From the NCBI GenBank assembly GCA_036377595.1, contig DASUYB010000079.1, positions 32,379-96,378 of the forward strand: a stretch of DNA of 64,000 nt, written 5' to 3'. The notes beneath the pieces were generated by a model, which ran no database searches, was not told where the DNA came from, and worked only from the letters and a program-made list of their open reading frames with translations. Of the stretch, positions 40,213-47,638 are shown piece after piece. Position numbers and translations under genes: made by a program. Origin of the DNA: Longimicrobium sp. GTDB taxonomy: Bacteria > Gemmatimonadota > Gemmatimonadetes > Longimicrobiales > Longimicrobiaceae. Numbering within the stretch: position 1 is the first letter of the stretch; every line of letters starts with the position of its first letter.

Positions 40213-41418
40213 TCAGGGCGCCGCGGTCTGCAGGGCGCGCCCCAGCCGCGCCACGGCCTCGTCGATCATCTCCGGGGTGGAGTGCGAGAAGTTGAGGCGC
40301 ATGCAGTTGCTCCCCGTGCGGCTGCCGTCCGCGGCGAAGGCGTGCCCGGGGACGAACGCCACCCCCTGCTGCAGCGCCACGCGCAGCACGTCGCCCGCAT
40401 CGAGCCCGTCCGGGAGCTCCACCCACACGAACACGCCGGCCGCGGGACGGCGCCAGCGCGCGCCGGCGGGAAAGTGCTTCTCCAGCGCCGCGATCATCGC
40501 GTCGCGGCGCCGGCGGTACTCGCGGCGCAGCATGGACAGGTGGCCCGGCAGGTGCCCGCCCTCCAGGTACCGCGACGCCGCCCGCTGCGAGAAGGTGGCG
40601 GTGTTGATGTCGCTGGCCTCCTTGGAGATCGCCAGCAGCGGCACCAGGTGCTCCGGCACCATCAGCCACCCCAGCCGGAGCGCCGGCGCCAGCACCTTGG
40701 AGAACGACCCCACGTAGAACACCCACTCGCGCTCGAGCGCCCGCAGCGGATGCGCCGGGGGGCCGTCGTACGCCAGCAGGCCGTAGGGGTCGTCCTCCAC
40801 GATCGGCACGCCGTAGCGGCGCGCCAGCTCCGCCAGCCGCACCCGCTTCTCCGGCGGCATGCTGACCGCCAGCGGGTTGTGCCCGTCCGGGACGGTGTAG
40901 ATGAAGGCGGGGCGCGCGCCCCCGGCCAGCAGCGCCTCCACCGCGTCCACGTCCATCCCCGTCTCCGGGTCCGTGGGCACGGTCAGCAGCCGGGGCGAGA
41001 ACGGCTCCACCGCCTGCTGAAAGCCGGTGTAGCACAGCGTCTCGGCGATCACCTCCCCGCCCGGCTCCAGCAGCAGCCGGGCGAGCAGGCTGAGCCCCTG
41101 CTGCGCCCCCGCGGTCAGGAACACCTGCTCCGGCGCGAACGCCACCCCGCGCTGCGCCATCAGCGCCGCCACCTGCATCTGCAGCGGCGCGTGCGGCGGC
41201 GAGTACTGCAGGGCGGCGGGGTTCTCGTGCAGCACCGCCGCCGACGCGCTGCCATACTCCGCGGCGGGGAACAGCTCCGGCGCGGGAAGCCCCAGCGCCA
41301 GCGAGATCGTGCCCGGGCGCGTGCCCACCGACAGCATGGTCTGCAGCGCCGACGTGCCCGAGCGTTGCGCCCACTCCGCCAGCCGCAGCGAAGGGGCGCC
41401 GGTCGCGGTCTCGATCAT
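40213..41418 (-). CDS. hpgT: HpgT-like PLP aminotransferase
   Basis: A 401-aa fold-type I aminotransferase. The Schiff-base lysine lies in GSFSKVLAPALRLGW. YTVPDGHNPLA and EDDPYGLLAYDG are the cofactor-binding strands. It lacks the N-terminal HTH of MocR regulators. In Hpg biosynthesis HpgT transaminates 4-hydroxyphenylglyoxylate to 4-hydroxyphenylglycine, usually with tyrosine as donor. The ATG overlaps the hmaS stop (TGATG), so the two are coupled. The context with HmaS and an NRPS A domain reading as Hpg makes this much more likely than a general aromatic aminotransferase. Confidence 0.85.
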   Translation of the reverse strand: MIETATGAPSLRLAEWAQRSGTSALQTMLSVGTRPGTISLALGLPAPELFPAAEYGSASAAVLHENPAALQYSPPHAPLQMQVAALMAQRGVAFAPEQVFLTAGAQQGLSLLARLLLEPGGEVIAETLCYTGFQQAVEPFSPRLLTVPTDPETGMDVDAVEALLAGGARPAFIYTVPDGHNPLAVSMPPEKRVRLAELARRYGVPIVEDDPYGLLAYDGPPAHPLRALEREWVFYVGSFSKVLAPALRLGWLMVPEHLVPLLAISKEASDINTATFSQRAASRYLEGGHLPGHLSMLRREYRRRRDAMIAALEKHFPAGARWRRPAAGVFVWVELPDGLDAGDVLRVALQQGVAFVPGHAFAADGSRTGSNCMRLNFSHSTPEMIDEAVARLGRALQTAAP

Positions 41419-42542
41419 CAGATGTTCCCGCGGCGTTCCTGCTCGCGCTCCACCGCTTCGAACAGCGCCTTGATGTTCCCGGAGCCGAAGCCCTGGGCGC
41501 CCTGCCGCTCGATGACCTCCACGAACATGGTGGGGCGCGCCTCGATCGGCTCGCTGAAGATCTGCAGCAGGCGCCCGTCGTCGTCCGAGTCCACCAGGAT
41601 TCCCAGCTCCTGCAGCTCCGTCATCAGCGCGGGCTCGATGGCGCCAACGCGCTCCTCCAGCACCTCGTAGTAGGTGCCGGGGATGCGCAGGAAGCGCACG
41701 CCGTTCTCGCGGATGGCCCGCACCGTGGCGCGGATGTCGTTGGAGAGGAAGGCCACGTGCTGCGCGCCGGCGCCGTGGTTGAAGTTCAGGTACTCCTGCA
41801 CCTGCGACTTGCTGCCGTTGTGGGCCGGCTCCACGATGGGGAACTTGATCTTCCCCGAGGCGTCTTCCACCACCTTGGAGTTCATGGCGCTGTGCTTGGT
41901 CCACACCATCTCCTGGTGCGACTGGTGGAAGCCCAGCACGTCCTTGTAGAAGGCGACCCAGTGGTCCAGCTGCCCCTGCTCCATGCTCACCGCCACGTGG
42001 TCCACTTCCACGAACCCGACGGGGCGGGTGGCCGGCGCGTCGGTGATGGCCTCGAACCCGGGGAACAGCGTGTCGGTGTAGCCCTGCCGCTCCACCAGCG
42101 TGTGCACGGTGTCGCCGGGCGCGCCAATGGTGGCGCGCACCACGCGGCCGCGGTCGTCCTCGTGCACCTGCGGCGGCGACACCGGCCTGGCGCCGCGGCG
42201 CACCGCGGTCCGGAAGGCGAAGTCCACGTCCCTGACGCGGAACGCCACGTCCTTCACGCCGTCGCCGTGCAACGCCGCGTGCCGGGCGATCGGCGAATCG
42301 GGATCCAGCCCGCTGGTGAGCACCAGGCGGTTGTCGCCCTGCTCCATGACGATCGAGAGCCGGTCGCGCACGCCGGTCTCCAGCCCCGCTCGCGCCACCG
42401 GGCGGAACCCGAACATGCTGCGGTAGAAGTGCGCCGCCTGGTAGGCATTGCCCACGTACAGCTCCACATGGTCGATGCCGTCCAGCTGCAGCGCGCTCTG
42501 GATGGCGGGGACCCTGACGACTTCCGGCTCGAGCGTTGCCAT
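41418..42542 (-). CDS. hmaS: 4-hydroxymandelate synthase (HPPD-like dioxygenase)
   Basis: A 374-aa two-domain vicinal-oxygen-chelate dioxygenase. Likely iron ligands are the His of VDHVAVS, the His of GAQHVAFL and the Glu of MFVEVIER. The C-terminal helix reads GFGSGNIKALFEA. HPPD enzymes have Phe at the Ile position (GNFKALFEA), and Ile there is a mark of hydroxymandelate synthases. It converts 4-hydroxyphenylpyruvate to L-4-hydroxymandelate, the first committed step to Hpg. The ATG at 42542 has GGAGG five bases upstream; a longer in-frame extension lacks support. Confidence 0.88.
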   Translation of the reverse strand: MATLEPEVVRVPAIQSALQLDGIDHVELYVGNAYQAAHFYRSMFGFRPVARAGLETGVRDRLSIVMEQGDNRLVLTSGLDPDSPIARHAALHGDGVKDVAFRVRDVDFAFRTAVRRGARPVSPPQVHEDDRGRVVRATIGAPGDTVHTLVERQGYTDTLFPGFEAITDAPATRPVGFVEVDHVAVSMEQGQLDHWVAFYKDVLGFHQSHQEMVWTKHSAMNSKVVEDASGKIKFPIVEPAHNGSKSQVQEYLNFNHGAGAQHVAFLSNDIRATVRAIRENGVRFLRIPGTYYEVLEERVGAIEPALMTELQELGILVDSDDDGRLLQIFSEPIEARPTMFVEVIERQGAQGFGSGNIKALFEAVEREQERRGNI

Positions 42543-42704
42543 GCCGCCTCCGTTGGTGGGGAGAGGAGAGTGTGCGGGCGCCGCGTGGAGGCTCGCCTCC
42601 CGCCGCGGCGCCGTCGTGCCGGGAGTCCGGCGGCGGCAGCAGCGCGCCGCGGTCATGGAAAGATGGATGCCCTCACGTGATCCGCCAAGATCCGTGAGTA
42701 CCGT

Positions 42705-42734
42705 ACTCTACTCATTCGCTTCCCCCCGCGTCAA
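42705..42734 (-). promoter_or_regulatory. Candidate promoter for hmaS-hpgT
   Basis: TTGACG (42729-42734), 18 bp, then TAGAGT (42705-42710) on the minus strand, 160 bp upstream of hmaS, in the divergent region shared with the Ldh2-type gene. Confidence 0.4.
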
Positions 42735-42963
42735 CCTTTACCCCCCCGCCAGCCCTGCTGCCGAGCACGGACCGCGGCTGAGCCGATCGGCCCGGAATCT
42801 CGCTGTTACAGGCGCTTTTGAACCCTGCGGGCTCGACTGGCCGAAAACGCCCGGTCACCGGCAGGAATGGGTCGAGACCTGCGGTACGCGGCGATCCGGG
42901 CAGGGGCCCAGCCGGAGAACACCGCCTTTTGGGGACGCCGGGGAGACGGGTCCGGTTGACGAA

Positions 42964-42997
42964 TGATCAACCGTCCTGTAACTGATTAACTGTCCTG
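42964..42997. promoter_or_regulatory. Candidate operator: tandem 15-bp direct repeat
   Basis: TGATCAACCGTCCTG (42964-42978) and TGATTAACTGTCCTG (42983-42997) are direct repeats 19 bp apart start to start, about two helical turns. They lie between the divergent hmaS and Ldh2-type genes. A dimeric regulator site is plausible. The rest of 42543-43157 shows no gene. Confidence 0.4.
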
Positions 42998-43157
42998 GAA
43001 AGTAATCCCACCTTGCTTCAACCCTCCTTTACGCCGCTCTCGCGTCTCCGGCGGACGTGTGCACGGGCCGATCGCCGTGCCGCCGGCCAGCGGGGGGGCT
43101 CCGCGCTCAGGCTCGCCAGGCGCTCCGGAGTGGCGGCGGGACCAGAGAGAAACGAAA

Positions 43158-44276
43158 GTGAACGTGACCGCACTGCCGAAGTTCCCGCCCGCGCCGGCGG
43201 AGAAGACGTTCGAGCCCGGGCTGCTGCGCGAGTTCTCCTCCCGCGTGTTGCAGACGTTCGGGGTGCCGGCAGCGGACGCGGAGCTGGCGGCGGGCGTGCT
43301 GAGCAGCGCGGACCTGCGCGGCATCGACACGCACGGGGTAGCCCGGCTGCCGCAGTACGTGGAGATGCTCGCGCAGGGACGCATCAACCCACGCCCGCGC
43401 ATCCGCACGGTCCGGGAAACGCCCGCCACGGCCACGGTGGACGGAGACAACGGGCTGGGGCTGGTGGTGGGCCCGCGCGCCAACGAGCTGGCGATGGAGA
43501 AGGCGGAGCGGGTGGGAACCGGCTGGGTGGCCGTGGGGAACAGCAATCACTTCGGGGCGGGCGAGTACTACCCGCTGCAGGCGCTGCCTCGCGGCCTGGT
43601 CGGCTGGGCGATGACCAACTCCCCGCCGCAGGTGGCGCCGCTGTGGGGCGCCGAGAAGATGCTGGGGACCAACCCCCTGGCGATCGCGTTCCCCGCGCTG
43701 GAGGAGCCGCCGGTGGTCATCGACCTCACCACCAGCGCATTCGCCTTCGGCAAGGTGGAGGACGCGGCGCGCCGGGGGATCTCCATCCCGGAAGGGTGCG
43801 CCATAGACCGCGACGGCCGGATGACCACCAATCCGCACGCCATGCTGGACGGAGGCGCGCTCCTTCCGCTGGGGTCCGACCGCGAGCGCGGCGCGCACAA
43901 GGGGTACTGCCTGGGGGCGATGGTGGACCTGCTCTGCGGACCTCTGGGGGGTGCCAGCTGGGGGCCGTTCGCGCCGCCGTTCCCCGCGCACCTGCCGCCG
44001 CCGGCGCGGACCGTGGGAAAGGGGGTGGGGCACCTGTTCGGCGCGTTCCAGGTGGCCGCGTTCGCCGATCCGGCGGAGTTCGGACGCCAGGTGGACGACT
44101 GGATCCGCACGCTCCGGGCGACCCGGCCCGCCGAGGGCACCTCGGGCCCCATGATCCCCGGTGATCCCAACCGCCGCGCGGAACAGGTGCGGCGGCGGGA
44201 GGGGGTCCCCGTCATCCGGCCGGTGGTGGAGGCGCTGGAGCGCGTCGCCCGGCAGACAGGCGTCCCCCTCGGCTGA
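43158..44276 (+). CDS. Malate/L-lactate dehydrogenase family (Ldh2) protein, possible hydroxymandelate dehydrogenase
   Basis: About 372 aa from the GTG at 43158, with GAGAGA upstream. Family marks are DTHGVARLPQY, the catalytic-His segment GNSNHFGAGEYY, and GTNPLAIAFP. Ldh2 enzymes oxidise 2-hydroxy acids with NAD(P). The usual Hpg pathway needs an oxidase (Hmo, FMN-dependent) to turn 4-hydroxymandelate into 4-hydroxyphenylglyoxylate, and no Hmo-like gene is present. This gene is divergent from hmaS and has the right chemistry, so it may fill that step with a different fold. That assignment is inference. In the wider family it could equally be an ureidoglycolate or malate dehydrogenase. Confidence 0.85.
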   Translation: MNVTALPKFPPAPAEKTFEPGLLREFSSRVLQTFGVPAADAELAAGVLSSADLRGIDTHGVARLPQYVEMLAQGRINPRPRIRTVRETPATATVDGDNGLGLVVGPRANELAMEKAERVGTGWVAVGNSNHFGAGEYYPLQALPRGLVGWAMTNSPPQVAPLWGAEKMLGTNPLAIAFPALEEPPVVIDLTTSAFAFGKVEDAARRGISIPEGCAIDRDGRMTTNPHAMLDGGALLPLGSDRERGAHKGYCLGAMVDLLCGPLGGASWGPFAPPFPAHLPPPARTVGKGVGHLFGAFQVAAFADPAEFGRQVDDWIRTLRATRPAEGTSGPMIPGDPNRRAEQVRRREGVPVIRPVVEALERVARQTGVPLG

Positions 44277-44655
44277 GGGGGCGGATCAACACACGAAATC
44301 GACCGAATTCTCAGACCGCCATCGTATGCGTTTCATGCCGCGGGGTGATCGACCGCGCTGAGCTTCTCGCAACCAGGTCCAGTTCCCTCGCAGCAGCCGC
44401 GCTCCCGGCAAAAGGCGGCGTGACTCACGGCTGTGGTAGGCTCTTGGTCAGCCGGATTCTCGCCCGACTGCAGATATGGGCGAGAACTGCCCAAGAATGC
44501 AGTTTCGGAGGCCATCGAAGCACTCCATCATGAAGCGTATGTCATCTAACCAGAATGAGTTATGAGGGCGTTACAGTTCGCTGACCAGAGAAAAAACCAC
44601 GCTGCAGGTCGACCTGTCGAGAATTGCCCAAATTTCGCCGAGCGGCCGGATGTGA
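44277..44655. other. Gene-free interval before the tRNA-His fragment
   Basis: Lower-GC DNA with short open frames only, none resembling a known protein. No integrase or transposase remnant was recognised. It leads into the hairpin and att-like repeat below. Confidence 0.4.
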
Positions 44656-44697
44656 AAACGGTTGCCAGAATCGCAAGCCGCGATCTGACAACCGTTT
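44656..44697 (-). terminator. Hairpin downstream of the tRNA-His fragment (copy 1)
   Basis: AAACGGTTG pairs with CAACCGTTT, with an inner stem of AGAATCGC/GCGATCT type. It is the structural equivalent of hairpins at 47085-47124 and 52058-52097. The stem bases differ but pairing is kept in all three. Confidence 0.65.
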
Positions 44698-44718
44698 ACG
44701 TGCTACTCGAACTTAGCA

Positions 44719-44766
44719 GGGGTGAGCGAGGGGACTTGAACCCCCGACCTCCAGGGCCACAACCTG
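44719..44766 (-). repeat. Displaced 3' half of tRNA-His (att-like site 1)
   Basis: 48 bp identical to 52102-52149, the part of tRNA-His(GTG) from the anticodon to the 3' end. Homology stops abruptly at the anticodon side. Immediately beyond lie spaced GTAAC/CCGTAAC words similar to those next to the other copies, possible integrase arm sites. This is the classic footprint of a tRNA-targeting integrative element. 44767-45041 otherwise holds no gene. Confidence 0.85.
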
Positions 44767-45041
44767 TTCCCGGCCGTAACCCACTGTAGTCAGCCGTAAC
44801 GAAACCCCGCAGATTTCCTCACATTTTTTCGTGGCTGACCGTAAAAACGCGTAATCTACCGGAAGCGGAACCGACCCACGCTGACCCAACCGCTTATCCC
44901 ACGAATCGGACGCTCGCTACAGCACGTCGACGATTCGCAAGCGGGGCACGGCCGCCTACACCGCCGCGCGCTTCCGGAAACTCGACCCGGCGCCGTCCAG
45001 ACTCCCCTACCTCCTCCGCGGGAATGAGCCGCGTGCCGTAG

Positions 45042-46664
45042 CTACCAGTCGCCCTCGACTTCGCCGCCGCCGCGCGGCCACACGTACCCGAGGTTGCGGA
45101 TCAGCAGCCACGGGAAGGGCATGTATCGCGTTGTCACGTAGATGTCGCCGGCGGTACCCGCGATGCTTCTCGAGTGCCAGGCGCTGATGTGCACCATCCC
45201 CTCGCGCGGCGTGTCGGAGGCCCACCCGAGGATGCGCACCATCGTGTAGGCGGCCGGCCCTCCATCCTCGTCCAGCACCCCCTCGCACATCTCCGAGTCC
45301 GTGACCAGCGGGGCGTCCGTGGGATCGTTGGCGTTGCGGCAGAGGTACAGCGGATGCCAGCCGGCGCGAGCGCTCGGGAGGAGGTAGAACTTCGCGAACT
45401 TCGAGAGCCAGTACCCGCCGGCCGTATCGCCCAGTTGCTCGTCTCGCACGTAGGCGTGGTCACCCCACCGCTCGAGCTCGTGGATGGGGACGCAGAACAC
45501 CCTGCCGAGGTACACCTCCGACAGGGGGCAGCCCATCCGCAGGCGCTTCAGGAGGTGGTACGCGCGGAGCGTGTCGACCCCCGAGCCGCCCGACGGGTAC
45601 TTGTTGTGGAGGATGCCCTGGTGGAGGATCCCCTCGGCCGTGGGGCCGTGGACGTGCAGGTGGGTAAAGAACGTCTTCTGCCACAGCGGCGCTGATCCCT
45701 GGACCATCCCGTAGTAGACCCCGTGGAGCATCCGGGCGTTCAGCTCCTGCTTTTCCTCGGTCAGGTCGAGCGGGTCCGAGTACCCAACCTCGGTGAGCCA
45801 TACGTCGCGCCAGTCGACAACGCTCGGGTCAGCCCATTCCTGCATCGTGGCGACGACGTTCGACGCGTACTTGTCGTACTTGTGGACCGAGACCACAACC
45901 CGGTACCCCTCGGCTTCCGCCGCTTCGACCGCCGGCGCTGCGAGCCGCTCCTGCATCCACGTGCGCGCGGCGGCGGCCTGCAGGCACGAGTCGGGGTTCG
46001 GGGGAGCCCCGAATTGGGAGATCGGCATCTCGCCGATGACGAGCGTCTTGCCGGCATCGCGGATGATCGGTAACGCACGTGCGACCAGGACGTCGTAGTC
46101 GGCCCCGGTGCCCTTGAAGAGGGCGGTACAGGTCGCCTCGTTCCAGATCGACCACGCGTCGACTTGCGGATATCGCGACACGACCGTTCGGACGTAGTAC
46201 TCCCACCACTCGGCATTCGGGACCTGGTGCGCGATGTCGACCGTGTCCGACATGTCCGCACGGCCGTACGGCGGCGTGTAGGCAAGCGTGCCGAGGATCT
46301 TGATTCCCCCGGCGTCGAGCCTCGCCACGGTGATGTCCGTGCTGTCGAAGTTCCACTGATGTTGCACGTACGCGAGTGCCGGCCAGTCAAAGTCGACGCG
46401 CGCCCACGTAATGCCGGCCTGCGTCATCAGCGGCACCATGTACTGGTCGCCGGTGTGCTGCAGGCCGTTCGCCATGATCCCGAAGCGCTCCGCGAACGAC
46501 GGGTCCGAGATGTTCAGGCCGGTACCGAAAGCCATCTTAACGAATCGTGGCCGGCTCGCGCGCGAGCCGAAGCCTTCCCTGGGCAGACCCGTCGCCGATT
46601 CGTCCGTGCAGGCGGCGAGCGCGACGCCAAAGAGGGCAAGCCCGAGGCACATTCGTCTGGTCAT
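45042..46664 (-). CDS. Glycoside-hydrolase-like (TIM-barrel) lipoprotein
   Basis: A 540-aa secreted lipoprotein. The start at 46664 has AGGAGG upstream, and the signal CLGLALFGVALAAC ends in a lipobox. The body resembles GH5/GH39-type TIM barrels. WSIWNEATC supplies a probable acid/base Glu after Asn, and WLTEVGYSD a probable nucleophile Glu. The C-terminal 130 residues are of unknown fold. The substrate is unknown. It is the only gene between two displaced tRNA-His 3' copies, so it appears to be cargo of a small island. Confidence 0.75.
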   Translation of the reverse strand: MTRRMCLGLALFGVALAACTDESATGLPREGFGSRASRPRFVKMAFGTGLNISDPSFAERFGIMANGLQHTGDQYMVPLMTQAGITWARVDFDWPALAYVQHQWNFDSTDITVARLDAGGIKILGTLAYTPPYGRADMSDTVDIAHQVPNAEWWEYYVRTVVSRYPQVDAWSIWNEATCTALFKGTGADYDVLVARALPIIRDAGKTLVIGEMPISQFGAPPNPDSCLQAAAARTWMQERLAAPAVEAAEAEGYRVVVSVHKYDKYASNVVATMQEWADPSVVDWRDVWLTEVGYSDPLDLTEEKQELNARMLHGVYYGMVQGSAPLWQKTFFTHLHVHGPTAEGILHQGILHNKYPSGGSGVDTLRAYHLLKRLRMGCPLSEVYLGRVFCVPIHELERWGDHAYVRDEQLGDTAGGYWLSKFAKFYLLPSARAGWHPLYLCRNANDPTDAPLVTDSEMCEGVLDEDGGPAAYTMVRILGWASDTPREGMVHISAWHSRSIAGTAGDIYVTTRYMPFPWLLIRNLGYVWPRGGGEVEGDW

Positions 46665-47084
46665 TGGTGCGACTCCTCCTGTTGGTGGGGGGAGCGGCGT
46701 CCCGAAGTGAGCCGTTGCAGGGCCCTCGTAGGCCATCGCGCGCCCGGCTCACCTCGAAAGACCATGGACCGCTATCATCTTCTGGGCGCGTCGGTGCACG
46801 CGGCCAGCAGCAGCACGGGTTCCAGCGGAACGATGGATGGGACGAGACGGCGCATGTTCCCCCCTCGCATGGGCGTGGACGTCGCCAGAGATGTTCGCCG
46901 GGGGGCACCGCGCGAACCGCGGTGAACTGGCGGCCAGTCCCACAGTGCGTCGCCTTAGGAGCCAAGTCAACGATTTTAGTCGTTTATTGAACGCAACTCA
47001 CCGGTTGCATCCCGAGTCTCGTGTCATTAAGGCAAATCCGTCGGAAAATGGAGTGGCAATAAATTGGAAAAACCGGAAACAACG
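46665..47084. other. Gene-free interval, AT-richer towards the right
   Basis: Between the glycosidase-like gene and the second tRNA-His fragment. Short open frames only. The last 150 bp are markedly lower in GC than the cluster, consistent with imported DNA. Confidence 0.4.
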
Positions 47085-47124
47085 AAACGGCCGCCGAACG
47101 TAAGGTACGTTCTGACGGCCGTTT
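47085..47124 (-). terminator. Hairpin downstream of the tRNA-His fragment (copy 2)
   Basis: AAACGGCCG pairs with CGGCCGTTT, with an inner GAACGTA/TACGTTC stem. Equivalent in position to the hairpin after the intact tRNA-His. Confidence 0.7.
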
Positions 47125-47126
47125 GG

Positions 47127-47176
47127 AAGGGGTGAGCGAGGGGACTTGAACCCCCGACCTCTAGGGCCACAACCTG
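47127..47176 (-). repeat. Displaced 3' half of tRNA-His (att-like site 2)
   Basis: 50 bp matching 52100-52149 with one mismatch, again ending at the anticodon. The adjoining sequence carries spaced GTAACCACTTG and CCGTAAC words resembling those beside site 1. Confidence 0.85.
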
Positions 47177-47286
47177 CTCGGGAGTTGTAACCACTTGTAT
47201 CTGTCCGTAACGAATCCGCGGCTTCACTCACTTTTCTGAAGGCCGTAAACACCTGTAAATAAGCCGTAACCGCAGCGGTCCACCGG

Positions 47287-47301
47287 CCGTACACTGTACG
47301 G
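47287..47301. promoter_or_regulatory. 15-bp perfect palindrome in the island end
   Basis: CCGTAC-ACT-GTACGG, within the att-flanking sequence and upstream of the TIR-NRPS gene. It could bind a recombinase or a repressor. The remainder of 47177-47638 contains only the promoter candidate below. Confidence 0.35.
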
Positions 47302-47534
47302 AAAATAAACTGGACGCTGCCTCCCCAGATCAGACAAACTCCAGCGCTGTGCGGATTTCACCCGAGTCGGAGAACAGATGCCTAACTCGGCTCCGCGCCC
47401 TTGAGACTACACCCGTCGCCGATCCCGACCACCACCAGCTCGGCCATCACCAACGTCCGCGCGCGGGTTTCCGCATCAATGTGTGCGGACGGGTCGAATC
47501 CGATCACCAGATCTGCATCCATGCGCCAATCTTG

Positions 47535-47563
47535 TTGACAGGCACAGTCGGAGTTCCTACTCT
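47535..47563 (+). promoter_or_regulatory. Candidate promoter of the TIR-NRPS gene
   Basis: A perfect TTGACA (47535-47540), 17 bp, then a weak TACTCT (47558-47563). The nearest ATG with a good ribosome-binding site (GAAGGGG, ATG at 47577) is in a different frame from the TIR domain, which leaves the true start unsettled. Confidence 0.4.
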
Positions 47564-47638
47564 CGCCTGAAGGGGAATGGCAACCCTGTACGCCGACCAC
47601 CTGCCGTCCGCCATGACGGCGTGTGCCCCGTGCCCGGC

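Noticed and set aside
41418..42542. HmaS gene as an ordinary 4-hydroxyphenylpyruvate dioxygenase for tyrosine breakdown.
   Set aside because: Ile replaces the HPPD Phe in the C-terminal helix, it is coupled to an HpgT-like gene, and the NRPS has an Hpg module. No homogentisate genes are nearby.
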